Positions 37,722-48,052 of a stretch of 64,000 bases of DNA are shown here, piece by piece. Origin of the DNA: Candidatus Heimdallarchaeota archaeon (lineage in GTDB: Archaea > Asgardarchaeota > Heimdallarchaeia > JABLTI01); the NCBI GenBank assembly GCA_018238155.1, contig JABCTZ010000026.1:86001-150000 (forward strand). The letters run 5' to 3'. The translations under genes were made by a program, and so were the position numbers. The notes under the pieces are model-generated. The model was given only the letters and a program-made list of their open reading frames with translations. It searched no databases and was not told the DNA's origin. Numbering within the stretch: position 1 is the first letter of the stretch; every line of letters starts with the position of its first letter.

Positions 37722-38864
37722 GTGATAAAGGAACCAATACCTGTTCTTTCTAATTCAATTGTTAAAAATATTTACACCTGTGGAGTTTTTATACAAGAAA
37801 ACCAGATCAAACAGCTCTTTTTAACTGCTAAAAGAAAGATAACTTCTCTTCCAGATTCAATAGGAAATCTAAAATCACTTGAAATATTGGGTCTTTGCAA
37901 CAATAAATTAACTTCTCTTCCAGAGACAATAGGAAACTTAACTGCACTCACAAAGCTATTCTTATATGGTAATCAATTAGATGTGCTCCCAGAGACAATA
38001 GGAAATCTAGCTGCTCTTGAATTTCTGTTTCTCTTAGAGAATAAATTGACTGCACTCCCAGAGACAATAGGTAACCTATTAGCACTCAAAAAACTAGATT
38101 TACGCAGGAATAAATTAACTACATTCCCAAAGAAAATAGTAAATCTAAAATCACTTTTAATACTATATATTTCAAATAATCAAATCAAAACTCTTCCCAA
38201 AACAATAGGAAACCTAGCTGATCTCAAAGAGCTAAACATTTCATCTAATCAAATATCAACTCTTCCTGACACAATAGGTGATTTAACAAAACTTGAAGAA
38301 CTAGATCTAGGTTATAATAAATTTAGCTCTCTCCCAGAGAGCTTTGGTAACCTATCACTTACAAATCTAAATCTGCAAAGCTTAAAATTAACTTCACTCC
38401 CGGAGACAATAGGAAAGCTAACAGAACTTAGAGAACTAAATTTATATAATAACCGATTGACCTCTCTTCCTGAGACAATAGGAAACCTCACAGCATTTGA
38501 AATTCTGAACATTTCAAATAATAAATTAACTTCTCTCCCTGAAACAATAGGATCCTTAACAGCTCTCAAAGAACTAAATTTAGAAAAGAATGAAATAACT
38601 TTTCTCCCCGAAGGAATTGGGAAATTATCTGCACTCAAAAAACTAATTTTACGCAATAATAAATTAGCTTCTCTTCCTGAGACAATGGGAAATCTATCTG
38701 CACTCACTTTTCTAGATTTACAAAGTAATCAATTAACCTCTCTTCCTGAGACAATGGGTAAACTATCTGCACTTAAAACGCTACAAATATACAATAATCA
38801 AATAACAGATCTTCCCGAGTCAATAAAAAACCTAAAGCTACCATCACTTAGCAAATATTCATGA
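37722..38864 (+). CDS. Leucine-rich repeat protein (23-residue repeats)
   Basis: About 14 repeats of the form LTSLPETIGNLTALKELNLYNN follow an N-cap (PVLSNSIVKNIYTCGVF). The consensus LxxLPETIGNLxxLxxLxLxxN is of the bacterial/plant-like SDS22-type LRR class. There is no signal peptide or other domain, so a cytosolic protein-binding horseshoe is likely. GTG 37722 is the only start in this frame after the upstream stop, but see the upstream frameshift entry. At DNA level the repeats form 69-bp units. Confidence 0.75.
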   Translation: MIKEPIPVLSNSIVKNIYTCGVFIQENQIKQLFLTAKRKITSLPDSIGNLKSLEILGLCNNKLTSLPETIGNLTALTKLFLYGNQLDVLPETIGNLAALEFLFLLENKLTALPETIGNLLALKKLDLRRNKLTTFPKKIVNLKSLLILYISNNQIKTLPKTIGNLADLKELNISSNQISTLPDTIGDLTKLEELDLGYNKFSSLPESFGNLSLTNLNLQSLKLTSLPETIGKLTELRELNLYNNRLTSLPETIGNLTAFEILNISNNKLTSLPETIGSLTALKELNLEKNEITFLPEGIGKLSALKKLILRNNKLASLPETMGNLSALTFLDLQSNQLTSLPETMGKLSALKTLQIYNNQITDLPESIKNLKLPSLSKYS

Positions 38865-38943
38865 AACAATGATGACTATCAAATTTCGTTAGTCATGAAT
38901 TTCATAAGATAACAAGAATCATTATCTTTGGTATCATTTAAGA

Positions 38944-40398
38944 TTATCCAATTGAATCTTTTTTGATAATGGACGAGTTTTCAACAGAAAAAGAGTTTTT
39001 TTCTGTTGGATAATCTGACCGTGTAAGTCCTTTTTTAGAAGAATAAATCATTCCAAGTATCATTACAACTGACATGAAAATTGCTGCTGTGAGAATGATG
39101 TACTTTGGTGAGACAAAATCTGCAATAAGCGCAACAATTCCCATGCCTGTTAGTCTTGCAATTCCTTGTAAGAGTTGTTGAGCTCCAAATACCCGACCTT
39201 GTTTTTCATATGGTATCTGTTCTTGAATCAAAGTAGGTGCCGGTATATTTATGCATACGATTCCAATGCCGAACAACATTAAAATAATAACCATCAACCA
39301 CACAACCCTAACAAATGCAAATAAGAATAACACTCCGGAGAGACCTGCAAGAGTAATATTTAACATCAAAATTTTTCTGTTTATTTTGCCAATGCGCATA
39401 AATATTATTGCAGTCACTATTCCTGAGACCCCCATAGCTGCTTGGAGGTACCCATACCAAGATTCATCTAAACCCATTTCGCCTTGTAGGACTACAATAA
39501 AAAGGACATTAAATGTTGCAAAAGAGAAAATTGCAGAAGCAAAAACTACTAACATATAGGCAATTTTAGGTGTTTCTTTTATTGTTCTGTAACCAACATT
39601 AATATCATCTATGATACTCTTGATCTGTCTGCTAAATCCGACTTCATCCTCAGGTCGTTCAACTTTTGGTGTTTTCGTTCCAAATTTCAATAATAATACA
39701 ATCATTGTAAGTGAAAAAGCAAAAGTCGAAGCATCAAAAATGAAGCTGCCTAAATAACTAACACTTGCAATAATACCTGCAAGAACATAACCAACTATTG
39801 TTGCAATCTGGTATACAGTTGTACCTATTGAATTTGCTACTAAGAGATTCTTCTTCTTAACAACTAATCGAGTATAAGCATTTCTTGCTGGAAAAAAGAA
39901 TGCTCCAGCTGTTGAATTAATAAATGTCAAAATAAACAAGGGCCATAAAATGTGAATATAGTTTAAAACGTGCACCTCAAGGATGTAGCCATAAGAGAAT
40001 TGTAAAAAGTGAACTTCCTCAACAATCAAATAATTTCTTAGTAGATAAATTACAACAAAACCAAGCGAAGCAAATAAGCTGATGAGATTTGACATAAGCA
40101 TTATTTTTCTTTGATCGAACCTATCTGTGTAAACTCCAGCTAAAGGTGTAAAGAGTACATATGGCAGCCAAAATGTTATCGATAACAAACCCATTAAAGT
40201 AACGTTTCCAGTTGCACCAAAAATGTAGAACTGTAATGCTAACCAAGCTACTGCTGCACCAATATTCTGTGAAAATTGTGCTGTAAAAAGCAATACATAT
40301 GGACCATTTTTCAAAACTTCAATAATCGAGGAAGATTCAGCACCATTCTGAGTATTAATCTCAGTTTCTTTATCTGACCCTTTCTCTGAACTAACCAA
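38944..40398 (-). CDS. Major facilitator superfamily transporter
   Basis: A 484-residue protein with 12 TM segments. MFS motif A lies at LAGVYTDRFDQRKIML and the fold resembles the MFS_3 group (enterobactin exporter EntS type): LFTAQFSQNIGAAVAWLALQF at the N-terminus and VFGAQQLLQGIARLTGMG in the second half. The start is TTG 40398. It probably exports a small molecule; the cargo is unknown. Confidence 0.8.
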   Translation of the reverse strand: MVSSEKGSDKETEINTQNGAESSSIIEVLKNGPYVLLFTAQFSQNIGAAVAWLALQFYIFGATGNVTLMGLLSITFWLPYVLFTPLAGVYTDRFDQRKIMLMSNLISLFASLGFVVIYLLRNYLIVEEVHFLQFSYGYILEVHVLNYIHILWPLFILTFINSTAGAFFFPARNAYTRLVVKKKNLLVANSIGTTVYQIATIVGYVLAGIIASVSYLGSFIFDASTFAFSLTMIVLLLKFGTKTPKVERPEDEVGFSRQIKSIIDDINVGYRTIKETPKIAYMLVVFASAIFSFATFNVLFIVVLQGEMGLDESWYGYLQAAMGVSGIVTAIIFMRIGKINRKILMLNITLAGLSGVLFLFAFVRVVWLMVIILMLFGIGIVCINIPAPTLIQEQIPYEKQGRVFGAQQLLQGIARLTGMGIVALIADFVSPKYIILTAAIFMSVVMILGMIYSSKKGLTRSDYPTEKNSFSVENSSIIKKDSIG

Positions 40399-40512
40399 AA
40401 TATTTTCACCGAAAGAAATAATACAAAATGCATATTGGATGTTAAAAAATGTTCTTTTAGCTACTACTCTAAGTAGTAAAAAAAGAACACAGGCAATAAA
40501 TTCACTCTTTGG

Positions 40513-41871
40513 TTATTTTTTGATCGCTATTTTTGACTGATACTCAGAATATATCTGCGAATAGTCTTTTTGCCAGCTATTGATTCCTTCGGGAGAAGTA
40601 GGATAATCTGCAGTCATTTGATTGATTTTTTCAATATAGTTTGGCAATAGATTAAATCGATGATTTGGTAATTGCGTCCAGATTTGTCCCAGTTTTCTTG
40701 AGAGTTGCATTAACTGTTCGTACTCTCGAGCGTAGAAAATTTTATCCATTGGTAAATAACCTTCCGCTAATGCGCGATTTAGTTCCGCATCAGGAATGTT
40801 TTGTAATAATATACGATAAAAATCCAAAATGCTATATCGTAGGCAATATTTCTCTAGAACTTTTTGATTATAGATCCAAAGATCCTCTTCAGAAACAGTT
40901 TGATCAGGAACTACTTTTGCAGCAATTTTTCCAGCAATGTAACCAGAAGCTAAAGATGCTCCGAGTCCACCACCATGTAAAGGATTTACAATCGCTCCTG
41001 CATCACCGATTAGAATAATATTGTCTTTTACATGAGTAGGTATTGGATGTCTTGTAGGAACAAATCCTCCTCCGAAGTTCAGTGTTTTACTAGATTGGAA
41101 CCTGTTTATCATATTTACTTGAAATATTTTTTTCGGAGAAATGTCTTTAATCCATGTTTTAGGTATTCCCGTCCCCATATTGTACTCATTTCCTCCTCTA
41201 TTGAAAAACCACATATACCCTCCTTTTGTAATATCATAACTAAATTCAAAGATAGCACTATCAGAGTATTTTTCTGGTACTTTCCCTTCAAGGGTGCAAA
41301 TTTCTCGATAGCAGTAATATTGTTCGTCATCTTTCACTTTAGCATATTCATCAAAAATTCCAAAATCTTCTCTGATTTTTGAATTGAAACCTGAACCATC
41401 AATAATTAATGGTGCTGATAAAATCAAAGGTTCTGCTTGATTAGTAGTAAATTTTGCTTCTACGACATTTCCTTTTCTCTCTATAGAGTTTAAAGTTGAT
41501 TTATCATATAATGTGATGTGCTCATTTATTGTTTCATTGAGAAGAATTTGACCAAATTTGTGCCGATCAATTATTGCTAATTGTCCTTGAATTGGAATTG
41601 AGAAATCAGTTTTGGTATCAGGGGAAATAATATGGGCCATCTGAATTACATTTCTAACTGCACCATTTTCTCTTAGAGGATAACCAAGGCTTTCTAAAAA
41701 TTCGATGTGTTTTATTCCAATGCCATCTCCACAAATTTTGCTCCCAATTTGGTTCTTTGCTTTTCTATCAACTAAAGCTATTTTCCCTAGACCTTCTTTT
41801 GCTGCGGCATAAGCAGCTAAACAACCGGCTGTTCCAGCACCCACAATAATAATATCAAATGAAGCTTTCAT
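40513..41871 (-). CDS. Geranylgeranyl-reductase family flavoprotein
   Basis: About 452 residues. FAD motif IIVGAGTAGCLAA, the conserved GSKICGDGIGIKH segment and LIGDAGAIVNPLHGGGLGASLASG are the digeranylgeranylglycerophospholipid reductase hallmarks, the enzyme that saturates archaeal isoprenoid lipid chains. Substrate within the family varies (bacteriochlorophyll, menaquinone). The frame extends to 41943, but ATG 41871 (MKASFDIIIVG) fits the family start. A flavodoxin gene lies divergently 165 bp away, a plausible electron donor. Confidence 0.8.
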   Translation of the reverse strand: MKASFDIIIVGAGTAGCLAAYAAAKEGLGKIALVDRKAKNQIGSKICGDGIGIKHIEFLESLGYPLRENGAVRNVIQMAHIISPDTKTDFSIPIQGQLAIIDRHKFGQILLNETINEHITLYDKSTLNSIERKGNVVEAKFTTNQAEPLILSAPLIIDGSGFNSKIREDFGIFDEYAKVKDDEQYYCYREICTLEGKVPEKYSDSAIFEFSYDITKGGYMWFFNRGGNEYNMGTGIPKTWIKDISPKKIFQVNMINRFQSSKTLNFGGGFVPTRHPIPTHVKDNIILIGDAGAIVNPLHGGGLGASLASGYIAGKIAAKVVPDQTVSEEDLWIYNQKVLEKYCLRYSILDFYRILLQNIPDAELNRALAEGYLPMDKIFYAREYEQLMQLSRKLGQIWTQLPNHRFNLLPNYIEKINQMTADYPTSPEGINSWQKDYSQIYSEYQSKIAIKK

Positions 41872-42035
41872 CAACAAATCCACCAATAAACTCTGTTTAG
41901 CAAGTATGGAAGCTATTGAAATAAAAATTTTACTTCTAATCATTAAGTAACTAATATATTATTCTAGTTTCTTATTAAATTATTAAGAGTAAAGATAAAA
42001 GTAGCTAATACTATCTTATAACTAGGTGAAAATAA

Positions 42036-42524
42036 TTGAAAAAATTAGTCGTTTATTATTCATTTGAAGGTGACACTAAACTCATTGGAGATGCTATTGC
42101 AGAAGAAATTGGTGCAGATGTTTTAGAACTCAAATTATTAAAAGAAGTTAAGAAAAAAGAATATATGAAAAATTACCTCGGAGAAAAACAAGTTCTAATG
42201 AAAACTAAGCCAATTTTATTACCATTTGATATTAAGCCACAAGATTACGATCTAATAATTATTGGCACGCCGATTTGGTCTGGGACATTTGCTCCAGCAA
42301 TTCGAACATTCTTCACTGAAGAGAAATTTAGCGATAAAAAGATAGGATTGTACTATTGTTTTACTGTTAAAGCGGGACTGATATCAGAACATCTAAAGAA
42401 AGAATTAAAAAACAATATCATTTTAGATGAAATCGGTTTTAAAGATCCAAAAAAAATTAATCCTGAAAAGGGAATTGAAAGAGCTAAGAAATGGGCTAAC
42501 AACTTATTAGATAACATTCAATAA
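42036..42524 (+). CDS. Flavodoxin
   Basis: A 162-residue flavodoxin. The FMN phosphate loop is YYSFEGDTKLIGDAIAEE, the isoalloxazine loops include IIGTPIWSGTFAPAIRTFF, and the FTVKAG stretch is also typical. The start is TTG 42036. It is the divergent neighbour of the geranylgeranyl-reductase-like gene and could supply electrons to it; that is inference from position alone. Confidence 0.8.
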   Translation: MKKLVVYYSFEGDTKLIGDAIAEEIGADVLELKLLKEVKKKEYMKNYLGEKQVLMKTKPILLPFDIKPQDYDLIIIGTPIWSGTFAPAIRTFFTEEKFSDKKIGLYYCFTVKAGLISEHLKKELKNNIILDEIGFKDPKKINPEKGIERAKKWANNLLDNIQ

Positions 42525-42624
42525 ACATTTAAACATTGAAATCGGTTCTAGTGCTATTATTATTGAAATGAAAATAATAAAACAAATTCCAATTTGAAGG
42601 GCAGCATATTATTGGTGGATATCT

Positions 42625-43965
42625 ATGAACAAATCAGAGTCTAAACACGATGATAGTATAAACAAGATGAATGATAAGGATGAAGTACCTCTGAAAATAA
42701 CCAAATACAAAGTTGACACTTCAGGAAAATTGTTTTCTTTCATTTCTTCACCAAAAATTCCTTGTGTCTATCGATTTTGGGCTACTTTGAAGGATAATAT
42801 CAATGTCATTGATTTACAAAAAGCAGTCAATAATGTAATGAAACGCTTTCCTTATTATCATGTTACTCTTAAGAAGGGATTTTCTTGGTACTATTGGAAA
42901 AGTACAACAAAGAAAGTACAGGTTTCAATGGAAGGGGAATATCCTTGTCAGTACATACCCATTCGTGAACCAAACACTATTCCATTTAGAGTAATAGCTA
43001 AGAATAATCAAATAATAGTTGAATTTAATCATAGCTTGACTGACGGCACAGGTGCTTTGACTTTTCTAAAATCATTAATAGCAGAATATTATCAAATCCG
43101 AGGGCTATCTTTAACAGATTGGGAAGGAATTTTTAGAGCAGATAAAAAACCAGAAAAAATGGAGACAGAATATTCTGTTCGAAAACACTTTAGATTAGGA
43201 ATACCAAAAGTAGGCAAATTATTCAAGGCATTTCACCTTCCATTCCATAGGGTTAATCATGGAATCTTCTATGTCACAAATGGAAAAATGAATGCTAAGG
43301 ATGTTCTAAAAGTCTCAAAACAATTTGGTGTGACTCTAACTGAGTTTATTGCAGCAGTCTATATTGATGTTTTACAAGATATCCTCCTCAGCTTGCCAAA
43401 AAAACAACAAAAGAAGCTGAAACGACCTATTCGAATAATGGTACCAATTAATATTCGAAATCACTTGCCTTCAAAAACAATGTGGAATTTCACCGCTTTT
43501 GTTGTTCCCGGAATTGATCCTCGATTAGGTGATTTCACACTTCAGGAAATTATTGATCAAGTTCATCATTCCAAAAATTTGCATGCAAATAAGAAATTCA
43601 TTGTACAACAGATATCTTCGTATATGGCCATTGAAGGAAACGTAGGACTCTTTTCTCCACGATTCATCAAAAAATGGATTCTAAGACTTATTTATCGAAA
43701 TTTAGGTGAAAATGTTTTTTCAGCATTTATGACAAATCTAGGCATTACTTCACTTCCTCCGCCATTAAACAAAGAAGTAAAGAGTATTCAACTTCTTCCT
43801 ATGAATCATCCATATGTTAAATCAAGTTGTTCATTATTAACTTATAACAATGAACTCAACATTAATTTTGGAAGATGTTTCGTGGAAAGCATTGTTGAAG
43901 ATAAATTCTTTGCCAAATTACAAGAATTTGGTATCAAGGTAAAAGTTACAAAAACGAATAGTTGA
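42625..43965 (+). CDS. Condensation/alcohol acyltransferase-like protein
   Basis: A 446-residue protein. The catalytic HxxxDG motif is at NHSLTDGTGALTFLKSL (about residue 137-142), with PINIRNHLPSKTMWNF later, as in alcohol O-acetyltransferase or wax-ester-synthase-type members of the CoA-dependent acyltransferase superfamily. The acceptor may be an alcohol, amine or lipid. The start is ATG 42625. It faces a membrane protein gene at its 3' end with only 5 bp between stops. Confidence 0.75.
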   Translation: MNKSESKHDDSINKMNDKDEVPLKITKYKVDTSGKLFSFISSPKIPCVYRFWATLKDNINVIDLQKAVNNVMKRFPYYHVTLKKGFSWYYWKSTTKKVQVSMEGEYPCQYIPIREPNTIPFRVIAKNNQIIVEFNHSLTDGTGALTFLKSLIAEYYQIRGLSLTDWEGIFRADKKPEKMETEYSVRKHFRLGIPKVGKLFKAFHLPFHRVNHGIFYVTNGKMNAKDVLKVSKQFGVTLTEFIAAVYIDVLQDILLSLPKKQQKKLKRPIRIMVPINIRNHLPSKTMWNFTAFVVPGIDPRLGDFTLQEIIDQVHHSKNLHANKKFIVQQISSYMAIEGNVGLFSPRFIKKWILRLIYRNLGENVFSAFMTNLGITSLPPPLNKEVKSIQLLPMNHPYVKSSCSLLTYNNELNINFGRCFVESIVEDKFFAKLQEFGIKVKVTKTNS

Positions 43966-43970
43966 TGAAA

Positions 43971-44942
43971 TTAATCATTATGAATAATTTCACCAATACT
44001 TTTGAGAACTGCAACTGATTTCTCATCAGTGAGAACCTTGGGTGTTGTATCAACTAATTTTTCAGGTATTTTTTCTAATAATTTGAATTTCAATTTATGA
44101 ATAAAAATTTCAAACAAATAGATTAGTGCAATCCATTCGATATAAAACATAATAACAATATATACTAATGCACCTAGGAAAGCGACTTGTCCAGTGCTTT
44201 GAATTATAGCAATGATGAATGTTATAAATGTAACAAGAGCTAATGAATATGCTGATCCTGTTAAGAGACTCACAAAATAAGTTGAAGGACCCTGGATGTC
44301 TGGGAGTTTTCTTTCACCTTCAGAGCGTTTACGAATAGAAATAATGCCAGCATCATCTAACAACCAAAGGGGAGTTACAACAATAACAGTAATAGGTGAA
44401 AACATAATCGCATAGAGGAATAATAATAAAACAGATACGGTATCTCCAACTGTTTCTCCAAAAAACCAATTACTGAACCAATAACCTATAGAGAAACTCA
44501 ATAAAAAGGGAACAATAGCTCTTCCTAGTACTTCTGGAAATTCAATCAAAGTAGCATCCATTGAAATTAAACTGTATTTGTATTTGCCGAATTTTGCTGC
44601 TTTGTGCAGATAAATATAGAATATGGACAAAAATCTTACGAATAGAATAGATAAGAGTAAAAACAGAAAAGGAAATGTCCAAAAAATAATTATTTCCACA
44701 ATAAAATTGCCTGGAAACCATGAAAGAGCTCCTGTTCTAGCTCCACCATCTTTTTTAATATATAATTCATTAAACACAAAAGCAAAGGTGAGCGATATTA
44801 AAAAAGAAAAGGCTACAAGTACAATACCTATTATCGTGGTCATTTTTCGAGGATCATTTCTTATAACTTCAGGTATTGCAGGTAAATCTGGTAAATCATT
44901 AACAAGATCATTTTCAGGTATTTCTTGAGACATAATAATCAA
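43971..44942 (-). CDS. Six-TM membrane protein, unknown
   Basis: A 323-residue protein with segments at about 35-60, 82-108, 135-160, 172-200, 220-245 and 255-280, and a C-terminal tail with alternating charged residues (KLLEKIPEKLVDTTPKVLTDEK). The start is ATG 44942 or ATG 44933. No family recognised. A terminator is not obvious. Confidence 0.5.
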   Translation of the reverse strand: MIIMSQEIPENDLVNDLPDLPAIPEVIRNDPRKMTTIIGIVLVAFSFLISLTFAFVFNELYIKKDGGARTGALSWFPGNFIVEIIIFWTFPFLFLLLSILFVRFLSIFYIYLHKAAKFGKYKYSLISMDATLIEFPEVLGRAIVPFLLSFSIGYWFSNWFFGETVGDTVSVLLLFLYAIMFSPITVIVVTPLWLLDDAGIISIRKRSEGERKLPDIQGPSTYFVSLLTGSAYSLALVTFITFIIAIIQSTGQVAFLGALVYIVIMFYIEWIALIYLFEIFIHKLKFKLLEKIPEKLVDTTPKVLTDEKSVAVLKSIGEIIHND

Positions 44943-45075
44943 GTTTATTTGATTTTAATGGTTTAAATGAATAACGCAAGTGGTATATTATACCAAATAC
45001 TCTCACCATCTTACAAAAAATTATAATGCTTAAAGAATGATAAAATATTAGAGCGCATTTATTGAGTGATAGCAA

Positions 45076-46605
45076 TTGAGTAAAGTGGAATTTAAACAAC
45101 TTAGTCCTGCGGATTTCTTCTACCGCAACAGGGAATTAGCTGGTTTTGACACGCCTATAAAAAGTCTCTATACAGCCTTCAGAGAAATATTGGAAAATTC
45201 TTTGGATGGCGCAGAAATAGGCGGTATAAATCCAGATATATTTATTGCAATTAGAAAACGAAGTGATGACGTTTACACGATTTTTATAAGTGATAACGGA
45301 ATAGGCATCCCAAGTAAAAAAGTGCCGGGTGCACTTGCGAAGCTTCTTTTTGGTGGGAAATATGTTGAAAGACAATCTCGAGGGCATTTTGGACTCGGAG
45401 CATCTATGACTGTTCTTTATTCTCAAATTACAACCAATCTGCCAACACGAGTATTAAGTTGTACGAGAGGGAGTAATGAAATTGATGAATATCACCTTAT
45501 GATCAATATCCAGCGAAATGAACCAATCATAAGGTATCACAAAAAATTACCCAACAAAAAGAAATGGCATGGCGTGACTGTTGAAGTCAATATTGAAGGA
45601 GATTATGCACGAGCGCATCCAAAAATCTTGGAATATGTTAAAGCAACAGCCATGGTTGCACCTTATGCAGATATAACATTCATTGATGCCTATGGTACTC
45701 TGTACAAATTCAATAAAGTAATCAACGAAGTCCCAAAACTAGGTGAACCTGTTTTACCACATCCAAGAGGTGTTGATACAGAAAAAATGCTTAGGTTGTT
45801 GAGAGTTGCAAGACAAAGATCAATGAACAAATTTCTCCAAAGTAATTTCCAACGAATAGGAGAAATTACAGCAAAAAATTTCTTGAAATATGTGGATATT
45901 AAATTAGATAAAGACCCGCAAAAATTAGAACACGATGAAATTGTCCGAATAGTTCAAGGAATGAATTCCTTTGAAGATTTTCTCAGCCCAGAAACGAAGT
46001 GTCTCTCTCCAATTGGAGAGGATGTTCTTACAAAAGGAATAGTGAAAGAACTGAAACCGGAATTTATTACAGCAATAACGAGAAGACCACAAGCATATTC
46101 AGGACATCCTTTCGTCATAGAAGTAGCTTTTGCTTATGGAGGAAAAACAATTGAGAAAAGCTCTGAACCGAACTTATTTAGATTTGCAAATAGAATACCT
46201 CTACTTTATGATCAATATGCAGATGTCTCAGCCAAAGTAATTCGAACATTCAACTGGCGAATGTACAAGGTACCAGACAATGCTCAATTAGCAATCATAA
46301 CTCATGTTGCTTCAACGAAAGTTCCTTACAGAACAGCAGGGAAGGAGTCTATTTCTGATCGAGATGAAATTGAACGTGAAGTAAGATTAGCGATGCAAGT
46401 TTGTGCAAGAAAACTTCGAGTGTATCTTTCGAGAATAGATCGAGAGCTAAGACAAGCACAACGAACAAGTATTTTTGAGAAATATGTACCGTACATTGCT
46501 CAATTTGCTACTAGACTCAGTGGAAAGAAGACTGTTCCCTCTACTGACTTTGTTTTAAGAGGAACAAAAGCGGAAAATCATAAAGTCAATTCAGGTGAGA
46601 AATGA
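45076..46605 (+). CDS. top6B: DNA topoisomerase VI subunit B
   Basis: A 509-residue GHKL ATPase subunit. Bergerat motifs are REILENSLDGAE (ATP-binding Asn), FISDNGIGIP and SRGHFGLGASMTVLYSQ; the transducer domain carries the conserved Lys-containing HVASTKVPY. It ends with basic sequence that overlaps top6A. Together they make the A2B2 type IIB topoisomerase, which relaxes and decatenates DNA in archaea. The start is TTG 45076, where the only upstream ATG is out of frame. Confidence 0.95.
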   Translation: MSKVEFKQLSPADFFYRNRELAGFDTPIKSLYTAFREILENSLDGAEIGGINPDIFIAIRKRSDDVYTIFISDNGIGIPSKKVPGALAKLLFGGKYVERQSRGHFGLGASMTVLYSQITTNLPTRVLSCTRGSNEIDEYHLMINIQRNEPIIRYHKKLPNKKKWHGVTVEVNIEGDYARAHPKILEYVKATAMVAPYADITFIDAYGTLYKFNKVINEVPKLGEPVLPHPRGVDTEKMLRLLRVARQRSMNKFLQSNFQRIGEITAKNFLKYVDIKLDKDPQKLEHDEIVRIVQGMNSFEDFLSPETKCLSPIGEDVLTKGIVKELKPEFITAITRRPQAYSGHPFVIEVAFAYGGKTIEKSSEPNLFRFANRIPLLYDQYADVSAKVIRTFNWRMYKVPDNAQLAIITHVASTKVPYRTAGKESISDRDEIEREVRLAMQVCARKLRVYLSRIDRELRQAQRTSIFEKYVPYIAQFATRLSGKKTVPSTDFVLRGTKAENHKVNSGEK

Positions 46606-46606
46606 A

Positions 46607-47731
46607 ATGTCAAAACAAAAACCGGAAAATCATGCAGAAAAAATCAAGGAAAAATCATATGAAAAATTGGTTGCACTTGGAAATAAAATATACAAACAAC
46701 TCCAAGAAGAAAAATATCCTGAATTTGACATGCCATCAAGAACGAGCTCTAACATCTATTATGATGAGAAGACAAGGCAATTTTCACTCGGAAAAAAGAA
46801 AATTAAAAGATCATCAAGAAATGTTAGACATTTAAAACCATTTCTGCAAACAATGTTCGTAGCGATGTTCGCCGCACGAGACCTTTTAGAACCCGGAAGA
46901 ACAAGCACATTAAGAGATCTATATTATTCCTCTGAATCATCATTAGCAAAAATGTTCAAAAGCCAATCTGAATCTGATAACATTATTACAGATGTAGAAT
47001 CAATTATCGGAATGGCTCGAGAAGATTTCAATATTTTTCCAGATGCTCGAAGCACAATTTATGGTGATCTTACAATTTCTTTCAAAGATAAGAAAACAGG
47101 AAATAAACGAGAGATAAATCTCACATTTAACCCAGATGGACAGACAATAGGACCTACAATGGTTCGAAGCGATTTTGAAAAAACATCAGCAAAAAAAGTA
47201 ATCTGTATAGAATCTGGTGGTATGTTTCAAAGATTAATAGAGGAAGATGCTGACGAACAATTTGATGCTATCCTCGTTCACCTGGCAGGCCAAGCTCCTC
47301 GAGGAACTAGACGGATTATTAGAAGGTTAAATGAAGAACTCGGTTTACCTGTCTATGCTTTTGTTGACGGCGATCCATGGGGAATACACATTTACAACGT
47401 CATTGCGGCTGGTAGTGCAAGTGCAGCTCATCTTTCCGGTTTAACCACTCCGGATGCGATTTGGATGGGCTTAACAGCTACAGATATAACCAGATATGAG
47501 CTTCCAACAGATCAATTTTCAAAAGGAGACACAACACGCACTGTTCAATTACTTCGCGACCCCCGTTATCAGAAACCCTATCTCCAAGAAGAACTAAAGA
47601 AATTTCTGAAACTCAAACGAAAGGCAGAGCAGCAATCTCTCACTTCTAAGAGTCTTACTTTTGTTGTCGATGAATATTTGCCCGCAAAATTTAAGGAAAT
47701 TGAAAAGATGAAAAAGGAAGGAAAGTTATAA
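46607..47731 (+). CDS. top6A: DNA topoisomerase VI subunit A
   Basis: A 374-residue Spo11-related subunit. The DNA-cleaving Tyr lies in RDLYYSSESS (about residue 106-107). The Toprim metal sites are CIESGGMFQRLIE and FVDGDPWGIHIYN. Its start overlaps the end of top6B (GTG 46595 or ATG 46607), giving translational coupling. The C-terminal 117 codons are repeated as a pseudogene at 54830-55176. A hairpin terminator follows. Confidence 0.95.
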   Translation: MSKQKPENHAEKIKEKSYEKLVALGNKIYKQLQEEKYPEFDMPSRTSSNIYYDEKTRQFSLGKKKIKRSSRNVRHLKPFLQTMFVAMFAARDLLEPGRTSTLRDLYYSSESSLAKMFKSQSESDNIITDVESIIGMAREDFNIFPDARSTIYGDLTISFKDKKTGNKREINLTFNPDGQTIGPTMVRSDFEKTSAKKVICIESGGMFQRLIEEDADEQFDAILVHLAGQAPRGTRRIIRRLNEELGLPVYAFVDGDPWGIHIYNVIAAGSASAAHLSGLTTPDAIWMGLTATDITRYELPTDQFSKGDTTRTVQLLRDPRYQKPYLQEELKKFLKLKRKAEQQSLTSKSLTFVVDEYLPAKFKEIEKMKKEGKL

Positions 47732-47733
47732 CT

Positions 47734-47748
47734 AAGAAATCATTTCTT
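47734..47748 (+). terminator. Terminator after top6A
   Basis: AAGAAAT-C-ATTTCTT stem followed by CCTTTT begins 3 nt after the stop. Confidence 0.4.
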
Positions 47749-47836
47749 CCTTTTAATATTTAAAATACGATTAATATAGTAGTGAAAACAAAAAAACATA
47801 ATTTTAAATTATTTTTAGTTTCGGAACCTATGAAAG

Positions 47837-48052
47837 CTATTCAATAATAAATCTAACTTCATTACTCACATCAAGTTCATAAGGATCATAATACCTTTCT
47901 TCAGAATTGTCGAAAAATTGTTTTATTATTTTAATTGCTTCAATTGAGCTAATTTCAGCAAGAAAATTAAGAGCAACTTCAATGACTTTATAATGAATAT
48001 CACTTAATCGAGAAACATACACATCGAAGAATTCTTCTTTACCAATTTGCCA
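47837..48052 (-). pseudogene. HEAT-like C-terminal continuation cut off by an in-frame TAA
   Basis: Continues the frame of the next listed gene across TAA 48055-48053: ...IRALEA-stop-WQIGKEEFF, then ALNFLAEISSIEAIKII. A Leu (TTA) at the stop would give a typical HEAT helix, RALEALWQIG. A single T-to-A change thus explains it, and about 70 residues are lost. Confidence 0.5.

Noticed and set aside
38312..38707. 131-codon antisense frame in the LRR gene
   Set aside because: Its repetitive product mirrors the LRR repeats on the other strand.
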